From assembly GCA_018675685.1 (NCBI GenBank), contig JABGXP010000010.1, positions 113,427-149,889 on the forward strand: 36,463 bases of DNA, written 5' to 3'. This DNA is from a bacterium. Lineage in GTDB: Bacteria; Patescibacteriota; Minisyncoccia; Moranbacterales; DUUL01. Below, in pieces: positions 1-9,893 of this stretch. Numbering within the stretch: position 1 is the first letter of the stretch; every line of letters begins with the position of its first letter. Below the pieces are notes generated by a model. The model was not told where the DNA came from. It worked only from the letters and a program-made list of their open reading frames with translations, and searched no databases. A program made the translations under genes and the position numbers.

Positions 1-1
1 T

Positions 2-1063
2 TTTGGTTTTAAATTTTATATTCAAGAGAAAGATACAGACGTTTTAATCAGTGGTTCATCGGATGTAGGTATAGGTGATACAATTAAGTTGAAGTTTTCA
101 ACAAAAATGCTTCAAAGTAGCATAGAAGAATCAATCATCATTGAACCAGCACTGAAAGTAAGAGTAGGCTGGGAAAGCCCAACAGATTTTAGCATCACAC
201 CGCTGGAGTCCCCAACACCAGAAACAGTGTATTCGATAACAATAAACAACGCAAAAACACAGTTTTATGTGCCACAAGAAAGAATTAAAAAAGAATTTAG
301 ATCACCCGTTTTTCCTGAACTGAAATCCGTCTATCCCATAAATGAACAAAAAGACATTGATATTTCTGATCATATTACGATTAATTTTGATAAAACAATA
401 AAAGAGCCTTTTGGCGTTGAGGTAAAGATTGTTCCAATGACAACAGGGTTCCAACATAAATTCAATGAAGCACGAACACAGCTAGTAATCACGCCTGCTC
501 CAAAGATGGAAAAGAAAACAGAGTATTCAATAGAGGTTAAAATAAAACACAATCACCTAACTCTTGAAAGAGCGGCTTATTCAGGAAAGTTTACGACTAA
601 GCCACCACCACCTGTTTACTATAGCTATCACGGGAGTAATACGCGGGTAAGGACAGAAGAAAGACTTGAGGAAGTTGCACCTCAAATATCAGAGGGTAAA
701 TATATTGATATAGACCTTTCTTCTCAAACAATGTTTACTTTTGAGGATGGTAAAGAGCGGGGTGCCTTTAAAATATCAACTGGCAAAAGAGGAATGGACA
801 CCCCGAAAGGAGTATTTAAGGTGATGGGAAAACACGGTAGGCCTTGGTCTGCACAATATGGACTTTTCATGCCTTGGTTTATTCAGTTTACATCTCAAGG
901 GCATGGTATTCATGAACTGCCCGAATGGCCCAGTGGATACAAAGAAGGAACTAATCACTTAGGTATCCCAGTTTCCCATGGATGTGTAAGATTGGGAGTT
1001 GGACCAGCCAAGGAGGTTTATGACTTCGCAACAATTGGAATGTTGATTGTAGTCCATAGATAA
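2..1063 (+). CDS. L,D-transpeptidase (YkuD family) with upstream Ig-like/Big_5-like region; 5' truncated by window edge
   Basis: Motif HLGIPVSHGCVRLG matches the YkuD HxxxxxSHGCxR active site. The frame stays open upstream of the listed TTG at 89 to the window start. Confidence 0.9.
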   Translation, partial: FGFKFYIQEKDTDVLISGSSDVGIGDTIKLKFSTKMLQSSIEESIIIEPALKVRVGWESPTDFSITPLESPTPETVYSITINNAKTQFYVPQERIKKEFRSPVFPELKSVYPINEQKDIDISDHITINFDKTIKEPFGVEVKIVPMTTGFQHKFNEARTQLVITPAPKMEKKTEYSIEVKIKHNHLTLERAAYSGKFTTKPPPPVYYSYHGSNTRVRTEERLEEVAPQISEGKYIDIDLSSQTMFTFEDGKERGAFKISTGKRGMDTPKGVFKVMGKHGRPWSAQYGLFMPWFIQFTSQGHGIHELPEWPSGYKEGTNHLGIPVSHGCVRLGVGPAKEVYDFATIGMLIVVHR

Positions 1064-1173
1064 TAGTGAGTACAAATTTTGTTTGTATGGATTGAAAGTG
1101 AGAGCTTGCGATAAAGTTGGAAATGGACAAGAAAAAAGCATAAATTTACGTGCTAGATAGTGCTGGACCTACA

Positions 1174-1204
1174 AAAACCCTCTGGACAACAGAGGATTTT
1201 TTTG
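1174..1204 (+). terminator. Intrinsic terminator after the L,D-transpeptidase
   Basis: CCTCTG-GACAA-CAGAGG stem followed by ATTTTTTTT. Confidence 0.7.
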
Positions 1205-1273
1205 TTAAAGTTAAATTGAATTTACCCTTTAAATAAAGGGAAAAAGATTAAAATCCTTTAAATTAATTTCAAA

Positions 1274-2728
1274 ATGCTAGAGAATATCAGACAAGATAAA
1301 ATCAGAAAATTAAACAATTTTAAGGAAGCTGGGATTGATCCATATCCAGCAGGGCCTTTTGAGAAAGAAAATTTAAAGGATGTTTTGGAGAAGAATGTCG
1401 ACGAGAAAGTTAGAGTTGCAGGAAGAATTGTACTTTTTCGTAATATGGGAAACTTAACTTTTATGCATTTGCAAGATGAAAGTGGACGGATGCAAATTGT
1501 TTTCAATAAAAAAGAATTTGGCGGAAACTATAAGTTGTGGGTGAAGAATTTAGATATAGGTGATTTTATAGCAATCGAAGGGAAACGTTTTGATACGCAC
1601 AAAGGAGAGAAGTCTGTTTTAGCAGGTGAATTAACATTACTGACAAAATCAATCTTGCCAATGCCAGATAAGCATAAAGCCTTGCAGGATGAAGATGAAC
1701 TTTTTCGAAAAAGATACTTAGATATTCTTTTCAATGAAGAAACAAAAGAAATGGTTTATAAAAGAAGTATTTTTTGGAATGCCGTGAGAACATTTTTATT
1801 AGAAAGGGGCTTCATTGAAGTAGAAACTCCAGTTCTTGAAACTTCAGCGGGAGGAGCGGATGCAGAACCATTTGAAACTCATCATAATGCGCTTGATATT
1901 GATGTATATCTAAGAATCTCAATGGGGGAACTTTGGCAAAAACGTCTTATGGTTGCGGGGCTAGAAAAAACTTTTGAAATTGGCAGACAGTTTCGTAATG
2001 AAGGAATGGACTCGGAGCATCTTCAAGACTACACGCAAATGGAGTTTTACTTAGCATATGCAAATTATGAAAAAGGAATGGAGTTAGTCGAGGAAATGTA
2101 CAAATATGTCTTTGAAAAAACATTTGGAACTTTGCAATTTAAAATTAAGGGATTCGATATTGATTTTTCCAAAAAATGGGAAAAGTATGACTACACAGAG
2201 ACTATCAAGGAAAAAACTGGGATTGACGTGAGTACGGCAACCATGGATGAGATTGAAGAAAAACTAAAAGAACTGGGTGTTGAATACGACAAAAAAGGTT
2301 TTAATATAACAAGAGCAATCGATAATCTTTGGAAATTCTGTCGAAAATCAATTGCTGGACCTGGATTTTTGACAGGAGTGCCACTAGCAGTTTCTCCTCT
2401 TGCAAAAAAAGACACTGTGAACCCAAATATCACACAACGTTTCCAACCAATCATTGCAGGAAGCGAACTTGGCAATGGTTATTCAGAATTAAACGATCCG
2501 ATTGATCAAGCAAAGCGTTTTTCTGAGCAACAAAAAATGCGAGATGAAGGTGATGCTGAAGCACAGATGCATGACCAGGACTTCGTAGAAGCTTTGGAGT
2601 ATGGAATGCCACCAACGTGTGGGTTTGGAATGAGTGAACGAGTATTTTCTTTTTTAATGGATCGCTCTGCAAGAGAGTGCCAGATTTTCCCACTAATGAA
2701 GCCTAGAAGTAAACAGAATGAAAAATAG
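1274..2728 (+). CDS. lysS: Lysine--tRNA ligase, class II
   Basis: N-terminal OB-fold (VRVAGRIVLFRNMGNLTFMHLQDESGRMQIV) and class II core (FRKRYLDIL, GFIEVETPVLE, FEIGRQFRNEGMDSEHLQDYTQMEFY). Confidence 0.92.
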   Translation: MLENIRQDKIRKLNNFKEAGIDPYPAGPFEKENLKDVLEKNVDEKVRVAGRIVLFRNMGNLTFMHLQDESGRMQIVFNKKEFGGNYKLWVKNLDIGDFIAIEGKRFDTHKGEKSVLAGELTLLTKSILPMPDKHKALQDEDELFRKRYLDILFNEETKEMVYKRSIFWNAVRTFLLERGFIEVETPVLETSAGGADAEPFETHHNALDIDVYLRISMGELWQKRLMVAGLEKTFEIGRQFRNEGMDSEHLQDYTQMEFYLAYANYEKGMELVEEMYKYVFEKTFGTLQFKIKGFDIDFSKKWEKYDYTETIKEKTGIDVSTATMDEIEEKLKELGVEYDKKGFNITRAIDNLWKFCRKSIAGPGFLTGVPLAVSPLAKKDTVNPNITQRFQPIIAGSELGNGYSELNDPIDQAKRFSEQQKMRDEGDAEAQMHDQDFVEALEYGMPPTCGFGMSERVFSFLMDRSARECQIFPLMKPRSKQNEK

Positions 2729-2791
2729 TGGAGCTGATATTATTTTTTGACTTAGATTTCTAGAAATAATTTTAAAAATTAAAATAAAAGT

Positions 2792-3181
2792 ATGCGGAAT
2801 TTAGACTCACCCCCTCAAGATTCTGAAGAGCAATTTAAAAAAACTACAACCGAAGAAACAAGTGAAGTAAAGAATGAGGCATTGACGAAAAAAGAATTAT
2901 TGGAAGAGAAAAATTTTCTAGAGAGACTTCAATCCAATGATAAGCTAGATGGTCAAGAGTGGGGTATGGATAAGCATGAGCGCTTGCAGGAAGTTAAAAG
3001 ATTGTTAGTTAATCCCACAGAAGAGGGAATAGCAGACTTAGAAGCGAAAAGAGATACTATCTTGGCATCAGTAATAGATTTCGGTCCAGAAAGGAGCCCT
3101 GATTCAGCCTACACGAAAGTCAAAGAGTTAGAGGATCGAATTAAGAAGCTTAAAACCACTCAAGAAAATAACTCCAGCTAA
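2792..3181 (+). CDS. Hypothetical charged protein; paralogue of 3703..4065
   Basis: 129-aa ORF. Shares EExxFLxRLQxNxKLDGxEWxxDxHxRLxE with the 3703 ORF. Confidence 0.7.
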   Translation: MRNLDSPPQDSEEQFKKTTTEETSEVKNEALTKKELLEEKNFLERLQSNDKLDGQEWGMDKHERLQEVKRLLVNPTEEGIADLEAKRDTILASVIDFGPERSPDSAYTKVKELEDRIKKLKTTQENNSS

Positions 3182-3221
3182 TTTGCTTGATAGTTTTTTT
3201 AAATAGTGAGACAGGTGTTTT

Positions 3222-3635
3222 ATGAAAATCATAGTTTGTGGCAGTATGAAAATCTCTGAGAAGATGGTAGAAGCAAAGAGAAGTTTAGAGGGGAGTGGAC
3301 ATCAAGTTTTGATCCCACGTTTTGCTGAGGAATATGCAAAAGGAAAAAAACAAGAAGAGAGCAGTTCGGAATCGATTGAAAATAAGATCGAAGGAGATTT
3401 AATCCGTGACTATTATCACCAAATTGAAAAAGGGGATGTCCTTTTAGTAGTTAATGAAAAACTGAGAAAAATAGATAGTTATATTGGTGGCAATACTTTT
3501 CTCGAAATGGGATTTGCACATGTGCTAGGAAAAAAGATATTTCTCTTGAACGGTATTCCAGATATTTCATATAAAGCAGAAATTATCGCAATGCAACCTA
3601 AATGCTTGAAAGGAGATTTAGGCTTAATGAAATAA
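3222..3635 (+). CDS. Nucleoside 2-deoxyribosyltransferase-like protein
   Basis: MKIIVCGSM start, GDVLLVVN and GGNTFLEMGFAHVLGKKIFLLNGIP resemble the nucleoside 2-deoxyribosyltransferase superfamily. Confidence 0.7.
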   Translation: MKIIVCGSMKISEKMVEAKRSLEGSGHQVLIPRFAEEYAKGKKQEESSSESIENKIEGDLIRDYYHQIEKGDVLLVVNEKLRKIDSYIGGNTFLEMGFAHVLGKKIFLLNGIPDISYKAEIIAMQPKCLKGDLGLMK

Positions 3636-3702
3636 TCATTGGATATTTAAAAAAGAGTGTGATAAAAATACATTTTTGTATAATAATTCTTAAAACAAAA
3701 AG

Positions 3703-4065
3703 ATGTTTAATTTTGATGCAATGCCTGAAAAGAAAGTTCCTCAAGAGGAGGAGACTAAAATTGAGACCGTCGAGTCTCCTGATCAAAAAGGAATTGAGGA
3801 GTTAAAAGAAGAGTTTAAATTTTTAAACAGATTACAACTCAATGGAAAGCTCGATGGAGAAGAGTGGAATCGGGACGAACATTTTCCTCGATTGAAAGAG
3901 TTAGAGCAAAAAATAAAAGCACTTGAATCAGGAGTAGAGTCCATTTCTGATGTTGAAAAAAGTGAACTTAGAGAGTTAAGAAGAAAGCAAATTGACAGTG
4001 AAGAGTGGACGGAGGATGATATGGAGAGAATAAAAAATCTTACAGAAAAGGAGGACTCAAGATAA
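3703..4065 (+). CDS. Hypothetical charged protein; paralogue of 2792..3181, with an internal repeat
   Basis: FLNRLQLNGKLDGEEWNRDEHFPRLKEL, with a second degenerate copy LRRKQIDSEEWTEDDMERIKNL. Confidence 0.65.
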   Translation: MFNFDAMPEKKVPQEEETKIETVESPDQKGIEELKEEFKFLNRLQLNGKLDGEEWNRDEHFPRLKELEQKIKALESGVESISDVEKSELRELRRKQIDSEEWTEDDMERIKNLTEKEDSR

Positions 4066-4155
4066 TTTTTTCAAATAGAGACTTAGAAATTATTAAATAA
4101 AAATTGTCTAAAATTATAAAAGTAGAAGTATATCTTAAAATAATAAAAAAAGAAA

Positions 4156-4938
4156 ATGAAAGACTTAAATGAAATTTCCTCTGCTGATTCGCAAGAAAAA
4201 TCAGCTGAGAAGGAGATAGAAGAAGTTATCGAAACTGCTTCTCAAGAAGAATCGCAATCAGAAGAAAAGGAGAGTTTAGACACAGAAGTCCTAGAAAATG
4301 CGAAAAATGAAATTTTAGAAGCAATGAAAAGCAAAGCGGAGGGTTTTAAAAAGGCTACTCACGCTGGTGCCGAAGAGAGTGTCGAGATGCATAAAAAATT
4401 GCTTAGTGAGCTTGACTCAACCTTAGAAATAAAAAGAGAAGATTTAGTTAATAGGTATGGAGATAATGAGGCAGAGAAAATTCAAGGAATGATTTCTGAA
4501 GTTAAAGAAAAGATAAAAACAGAACTTTCAGAGTTTGATCATAACGCTTCAAACGTTAGAAATACAGAGCAGATGCTTAGAAACCAATCTGCAATGAAGG
4601 AGGGACTTGAGGAAATGGGAAAAGCAAAAATGGAAGCAGAAGGGCAGCGAATGAATGAGCAACAAATAAATTTTCTGGAAAGCAATGGAATAGCTTCAGA
4701 AGGTCTCGATAATTTTGCCTTAGGAGAAAAGGCGAAAGAACTGAGAGCTCAAGTGAATGAACTTAGGGAGACATTGAAGAGTAGACGTGTTGACCTAGGA
4801 GTTTCTCATAAAAAGATTATGAGTAATCCAAATGGAGAACTTGCTGGTCTTAAAGAGCTAGAAGAATCAACTAGACCCGTAGAAGCACCAAAAAAGAAAA
4901 CCATAGCAGATAGAATAAGGGGCATTTTTGGGAGATAA
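4156..4938 (+). CDS. Hypothetical coiled-coil protein
   Basis: 260-aa ORF, E/K-rich and predicted helical throughout; A-rich leader AATAATAAAAAAAGAAAATG. Confidence 0.7.
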   Translation: MKDLNEISSADSQEKSAEKEIEEVIETASQEESQSEEKESLDTEVLENAKNEILEAMKSKAEGFKKATHAGAEESVEMHKKLLSELDSTLEIKREDLVNRYGDNEAEKIQGMISEVKEKIKTELSEFDHNASNVRNTEQMLRNQSAMKEGLEEMGKAKMEAEGQRMNEQQINFLESNGIASEGLDNFALGEKAKELRAQVNELRETLKSRRVDLGVSHKKIMSNPNGELAGLKELEESTRPVEAPKKKTIADRIRGIFGR

Positions 4939-5229
4939 AAACTTTATGCAAGATGATTATTCTAGCAAAGAGAAAGAGGAGACAAAATAAGCGAAGTCGT
5001 GATGGATTGATGTAAGAATAGAAGAATAGACGGAATAAAGTCGCAAAAAAATACTTCGATTTCAAGATGAATACTTACAGAAAAGATGTAAATGTTGGTA
5101 TTGTGCAACAATGGAACAGATGTTTTGTCTACCTTTTTATACAAAATTGATTAAGAAATGACTGAATTTTAAAATCAACCAGTCGATAATTCGGTTTAAA
5201 TTGGAAAGTATTTAAATGAAAAACAGGTT

Positions 5230-5811
5230 ATGAAGTATTTTCACATTTCGCTCGGTTTCAAATTGAAAGATAGACCAGCTTGGCTGGAAGATTTTCGCAA
5301 AGAATATGATAAGCCGTATCCATACCATTTGACGCTTAAGAACGAGACTTGTATTGAAGATCAAGATATTCCAAGACTTAAAAAAATATTAGAAAAAATA
5401 GTAAAAGGGTATAACCCGAAAGAGTTGGAAATGATTTTCGATAAAATTGATATCAATGAAACTTCAAAGGGGCACTGTATCATGGTTGTTGCCAGAGATG
5501 ATTTGGATATAAGAAAATTACAATTGGAAATTGTTCGTAAACTAGGTATTTTTGGAGACAATTCCTCAAAAGAGCATAAAAAGTTTGAAGAAAATTTTAC
5601 CCCACATATTACAATCGGAAGACATTTGAATGATGCGCAATTGCTACAAGCAAAAAAGAATTTACTAAATAATATTAGATTCGAAATTGAACCAGAGAAA
5701 ATTGTCCTAGCTATCGTAGATAGACCAATTCTAGAAGAAAGAGTCAAGGAGCAGAATCGAGACTATTTTTATTTTGATCAAGAAAGTAAGCAAGCTATAG
5801 TTGTGCTGTAG
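5230..5811 (+). CDS. 2'-5' RNA ligase / LigT-like 2H phosphoesterase
   Basis: Two HxT motifs: YHLTLKN and FTPHITIGRH. Confidence 0.8.
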   Translation: MKYFHISLGFKLKDRPAWLEDFRKEYDKPYPYHLTLKNETCIEDQDIPRLKKILEKIVKGYNPKELEMIFDKIDINETSKGHCIMVVARDDLDIRKLQLEIVRKLGIFGDNSSKEHKKFEENFTPHITIGRHLNDAQLLQAKKNLLNNIRFEIEPEKIVLAIVDRPILEERVKEQNRDYFYFDQESKQAIVVL

Positions 5812-6015
5812 AACACTTGATATTTGTCTGCGGATATGGAAAGATAAATACACTATGAACACAAATAATTTTTTGAGAAAAATTATAGCATCCCTATCAT
5901 CCCCCTCGGGGGCATATTTTAAAGTGGCTTAAGTTTGAATGGTTCTGAATATAATCTCAAAAGACACTATAAACAAAAAAATCATTAAGAATATTTTAAA
6001 TTTAAATTCGAAACA

Positions 6016-7335
6016 ATGCTAAGCATAAAATATATTAGAGAGCATCTTAAAGAGATTGATGAGGCAGCGAAAAATAAAAACATTAAAATTGACTTGAAAA
6101 GACTTTTGGAAATTGACCAGAAAAGAAGAGAGCTCATGACAAAATCTGATTTTTTTAGGGCCGAAAGAAATGATCTTGCGAAAGCAGCTAAAGGAGAACG
6201 TCCGTCTGAGGATCAAATTGAAAAGGGCCGAAAATTAAAAATTGATATTGCAAAGCTCGAAGAAGAGTTGCGAAGTATCGAGATAGAGTATGAGGAGCTA
6301 ATGGTGCAAGTCCCGACAGTTACCGCTAGCGATGTTCCTGTAGGAAAGGACGAGAGTGAAAACGTTGAAATAGAAAAAGATGGCGAGCCAACAAAATTCA
6401 ACTTTGAACCAAAAGATCATATCGAGCTTGGAAAGAGTCTTGATATAATTGACTTTGAAAGAGGTGTGAAGGTTTCAGGGTACCGAGGTTATTACATGAA
6501 GAATGAAGGCGCTGGATTGCAAATGGCGTTGATGATGTATGCCTTAGAAAAATTGACTCAAAAAGGATTCATGCCAATGATTCCACCAACGCTCGTGAAA
6601 GAAGAGGTGCTTTTTGGAAGTGGTTATTTCGCAGGTAAAAAATTTGACGAAGAGAAAGATGAAATATATAAAATAGAAAACAAAGACATAGAAGCTGATG
6701 GAATATCAAATAAGGAGAGTAAATTTCTAATTGGAACAGCAGAACCATCACTTTTAGCATACCATTCAAATGAAATTCTGGATGTGAGTGAATTACCGAA
6801 AAAAATATGTGGTTTCTCTCCTTGTTATCGAAGTGAGATCGGTTCATATGGGAAAGATACAAAAGGTCTATATCGAGTGCATGAATTTATGAAAGTTGAG
6901 CAAGTTTGTCTTTGTGAGGCAAATGTTGAGAAGGCTGAAAAATTGCACAGAGAAATGTTGGAAATTTCAAAAGGACTTCATCGAGACATGGGGCTTCCTT
7001 TCAGAGTTTTGGAAATTTGCACTGGTGATATGAGTGCTGGTAAATATCGTATGTTTGATATGGAGGTCTGGATGCCTTCACGAAATGGATATGGAGAAAC
7101 TGGAAGCGCATCAAACTTTCTAGATTGGCAATCACGAAGATTAGATGTTAAATATAAAGATGCAGAGGGAAATCGCAAGAATGTATTTATGCTGAACAAC
7201 ACTGCAATTCCATCACCACGTTTCATCATTGCAATTTTAGAGAACTTTCAACAAGAAGATGGATCAGTCTTGATTCCAAAAGTTTTGCAAAAATATATGC
7301 CAGGTGGAATTCAAAGGATAGAAGTAAAAAAATAA
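6016..7335 (+). CDS. serS: Serine--tRNA ligase
   Basis: N-terminal coiled-coil arm, GTAEPSLLAYH, GFSPCYRSEIGSYGKDTKGLYRVHEFMKVE, SNFLDWQSRRL, LNNTAIPSPR. Confidence 0.97.
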   Translation: MLSIKYIREHLKEIDEAAKNKNIKIDLKRLLEIDQKRRELMTKSDFFRAERNDLAKAAKGERPSEDQIEKGRKLKIDIAKLEEELRSIEIEYEELMVQVPTVTASDVPVGKDESENVEIEKDGEPTKFNFEPKDHIELGKSLDIIDFERGVKVSGYRGYYMKNEGAGLQMALMMYALEKLTQKGFMPMIPPTLVKEEVLFGSGYFAGKKFDEEKDEIYKIENKDIEADGISNKESKFLIGTAEPSLLAYHSNEILDVSELPKKICGFSPCYRSEIGSYGKDTKGLYRVHEFMKVEQVCLCEANVEKAEKLHREMLEISKGLHRDMGLPFRVLEICTGDMSAGKYRMFDMEVWMPSRNGYGETGSASNFLDWQSRRLDVKYKDAEGNRKNVFMLNNTAIPSPRFIIAILENFQQEDGSVLIPKVLQKYMPGGIQRIEVKK

Positions 7336-7391
7336 AACTAAAAATAGCTTGTTATTTGTCGTGAATAATATGAATATTAAAAAACAATAGT

Positions 7392-7835
7392 ATGGGAATG
7401 GGATTCGAATCATTTTCTTTTGGTAAAAAAAGGAAGCAGGAAAAACCTAAAGAAGAGAAACCAGTAGAAGATCCACAACTAAGAATTAAAGAGCTTGAGC
7501 AACAAAAAAGAGGCATTACCGCTTTTGGTGATATAACCTCTCAGGATAGGGTTATTTTAGCAGGCATTGATAGAGAATTGGAGGGTTTAAAAAACGAAGA
7601 GTTGGGAAGCTCTTTCGAAGACGGAGTGTCTAAACTTTTCTCTGCTATTAATGAAATGGGCGAGATACAATCTACCACAGATGATCATGTATATTCAAAA
7701 GAGGAAATGACTCACATCATCTATGGCGTTTTAAGTGGCTCGAATGATATTAGCCAAATTCCGAGTGTTGCGATCAAAGGTGATGGAAGGAACTTAAGAG
7801 AGGAGGTTCAAGAATTATTAGATAAAAAGAAATAG
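7392..7835 (+). CDS. Hypothetical protein
   Basis: 147-aa ORF ending directly against the ATG of the HD-domain gene at 7836. Confidence 0.65.
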   Translation: MGMGFESFSFGKKRKQEKPKEEKPVEDPQLRIKELEQQKRGITAFGDITSQDRVILAGIDRELEGLKNEELGSSFEDGVSKLFSAINEMGEIQSTTDDHVYSKEEMTHIIYGVLSGSNDISQIPSVAIKGDGRNLREEVQELLDKKK

Positions 7836-8426
7836 ATGGGAAGTAGCTATGAGCATATTAGAAAGATAGTCGCAGAAACTGTTCGAAAAGCTTGTTTTTC
7901 AGAAGAGAACCAATACGAATCATCGGTATGGAAATTTCATATACTTTCTGTTGTTAAATTCAGTCTAATTCTAGGAGAAAAATTGAAAGCAGATTTGGAA
8001 ATTCTAGAATTAGCAGCACTGCTGCATGATTATGGGGCAGTGCTGGATGAAAATTTTGCTAAAGAACATCATATACACGGAGCAAGACTAGCCGGTGAGT
8101 TGCTTGAAAAATTAGGGTATCCAGAGGAAAAAATAAAAAAAGTACAAGCTTGCATCTATGCTCATAGGGGGAGTATAAAAATTGAGAGAAAAACTGTAGA
8201 GGAAAAAATAATCGCATCGGCTGATGCCATGGCACATATTACAGAATTTGTTGATATGATGTTTCTAACCTTTGGATTGAGAGGCGAACAAACTGTCGAG
8301 GGAGCTGTTTGGCTAAAGAGCAAGCTGGCGCGAAGTTGGGATAAAATCATGCCTGAAGGAAGGGTTATTATTAAAGATGAATATAAGGTAGTTTCAAAAT
8401 TTTTGGACAGTGCAATAGCAAAATAA
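7836..8426 (+). CDS. HD-domain phosphohydrolase-like protein
   Basis: LAALLHDYGAVL (HD), HxxHG, IYAHRG and ASADAMAH metal-site pattern. Confidence 0.85.
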   Translation: MGSSYEHIRKIVAETVRKACFSEENQYESSVWKFHILSVVKFSLILGEKLKADLEILELAALLHDYGAVLDENFAKEHHIHGARLAGELLEKLGYPEEKIKKVQACIYAHRGSIKIERKTVEEKIIASADAMAHITEFVDMMFLTFGLRGEQTVEGAVWLKSKLARSWDKIMPEGRVIIKDEYKVVSKFLDSAIAK

Positions 8427-8433
8427 TCAAAAA

Positions 8434-9375
8434 ATGATGCAAAAAATAAAATTAGCCTTGTTGGCAGGAGGAATTTCAGGGGAAAGAGAGGTCTCGTTGA
8501 ATACTGGCAAACAAATTTTCAATGCCCTTGATAAAGATAAATATCAAATATCTCGCTATGATCCAGAAATGGATTTGGAGCGATTTGCGTCTGACGCATT
8601 TGCTGGGAAGTTCGACATTGTTTTCCCAGCATTGCACGGTCCTTTTGGGGAGGATGGAAAACTTCAAGGAATGCTTGATATGATTGGAGTTCCATATGTT
8701 TTTTCGGGTTGTCTTGCGAGTGCACTTGCGATGAATAAGGCTAAGGCAAAAACAATCGTCAAAGCAGCTGGAATTAAAGTCGCAAATTCCTTGATATTAG
8801 AAAAAGGGAATTTAATAGAGTATAAAAAAGATCTTGAAAGGATTAATTTTCCAGTTGTGATTAAACCAATAGAACTTGGCTCCTCTGTCGGTATGTCAAT
8901 TGCTAAAAATGCAAAAGAATTGGAAGACGGTGTCAATTTAGCTTTCAAGCATGACACAGTAATAATGTTAGAAGAATATATTAGTGGGCGAGAGCTTACA
9001 GTTTCTGTTATGGGCACCACTAAACCCTCGGCACTTCCTGTGATTGAAATCATTCCCAAGAATTCAGACTGGTTTGATTACGAAGCGAAATACGTAGCTG
9101 GCGCATGTGAAGAGATTTGTCCAGCTAAAATTATCGATGATATTCGCAATGAACTTCAAGCCCAGGCTATAAAAGTTTTCAAGGAAATTGGCTGCAAAGA
9201 TTTAGCGCGGGCAGATTTTATTTGGGATAATATGAATGATGAGATTTACTTTTTGGAAATTAATACGATTCCTGGAATGACAGCAACTTCGCTTGCGCCT
9301 CAATCTGCAAAAGAGGCAGGGATGGAGTTTCCAGACTTTTTAGATAAATTAATTGAAGGGGTTTTGGTGAAATAA
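8434..9375 (+). CDS. ddl: D-alanine--D-alanine ligase
   Basis: ALHGPFGEDGKLQGMLDMIGVPYVFSG, VVIKPIELGSSVGMS, FLEINTIPGMTATSLAP. Confidence 0.95.
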   Translation: MMQKIKLALLAGGISGEREVSLNTGKQIFNALDKDKYQISRYDPEMDLERFASDAFAGKFDIVFPALHGPFGEDGKLQGMLDMIGVPYVFSGCLASALAMNKAKAKTIVKAAGIKVANSLILEKGNLIEYKKDLERINFPVVIKPIELGSSVGMSIAKNAKELEDGVNLAFKHDTVIMLEEYISGRELTVSVMGTTKPSALPVIEIIPKNSDWFDYEAKYVAGACEEICPAKIIDDIRNELQAQAIKVFKEIGCKDLARADFIWDNMNDEIYFLEINTIPGMTATSLAPQSAKEAGMEFPDFLDKLIEGVLVK

Positions 9376-9413
9376 ATAGATGATCTCCCCCTTCACATGC
9401 CCTGTAAAAGATT

Positions 9414-9448
9414 AGAGAGCAGTTTACATTTTATGTAAACTGCTCTCT
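9414..9448. terminator. Long inverted repeat between convergent genes, likely bidirectional terminator
   Basis: AGAGAGCAGTTTACAT-TTT-ATGTAAACTGCTCTCT, a perfect 16-bp arm. Confidence 0.65.
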
Positions 9449-9468
9449 GTATTAAGAAAGATTTTTTC

Positions 9469-9714
9469 TTAACATTCAATCCCGTCTTCTTCACTTGGAC
9501 TTACTATTAAGGCTGCTATAGCCAACAGTAAACTCAAGATTAACCCCCCACAGATTTTCCACTCTGAATCGAGAGGGAAGCCATCTGGTCTTTGGATAGC
9601 TATCGCATTGGATAACTGCAATAAAGTGAAGTAGAAAAAGAGCAAAGATGCTCCCATTCCTGATAAAGAAGAAATGCAATGTTGTAAAAATCTTGTACGT
9701 TTTACCGAATTCAT
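9469..9714 (-). CDS. Small two-TM membrane protein, hypothetical
   Basis: 81-aa ORF with two hydrophobic segments; SD AGGGAGA-CGAAA-ATG and an upstream consensus promoter. Confidence 0.7.
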   Translation of the reverse strand: MNSVKRTRFLQHCISSLSGMGASLLFFYFTLLQLSNAIAIQRPDGFPLDSEWKICGGLILSLLLAIAALIVSPSEEDGIEC

Positions 9715-9765
9715 TTTCGTCTCCCTAGGATTTGGTTTCTGATTGAAAAGATAACTATGCTCAAG

Positions 9766-9794
9766 ATTATAGCATTAATATATATATTTGTCAA
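9766..9794 (-). promoter_or_regulatory. Sigma70-type promoter for 9469..9714
   Basis: Reverse strand TTGACA-N17-TATAAT with TGC extended -10. Confidence 0.8.
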
Positions 9795-9838
9795 TGCCAT
9801 AAATATTATAAATGGGAGCTGTTTTGTTTTTGTAATTT

Positions 9839-9875
9839 AAAAGATCTCTTTGCAAAGTTTGCAGAGAGATCTTTT
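9839..9875 (-). terminator. Terminator-like hairpin after 9894..10349
   Basis: AAAAGATCTCTTTGCAAA-G-TTTGCAGAGAGATCTTTT, one mismatch. Confidence 0.65.
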
Positions 9876-9893
9876 GGGTCAGTTGACCAGTTT

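Noticed and set aside
5812-6015. Possible T-box leader before serS
   Set aside because: About 200 nt of leader with only a short CCCCC-TC-GGGGG hairpin; no T-box consensus sequence (GGTGG-type) found.
7400-7420. GGGATTCGAATC resembling a tRNA T-arm
   Set aside because: It encodes the start of the 7392 ORF and no acceptor, D-arm or anticodon arm surrounds it.
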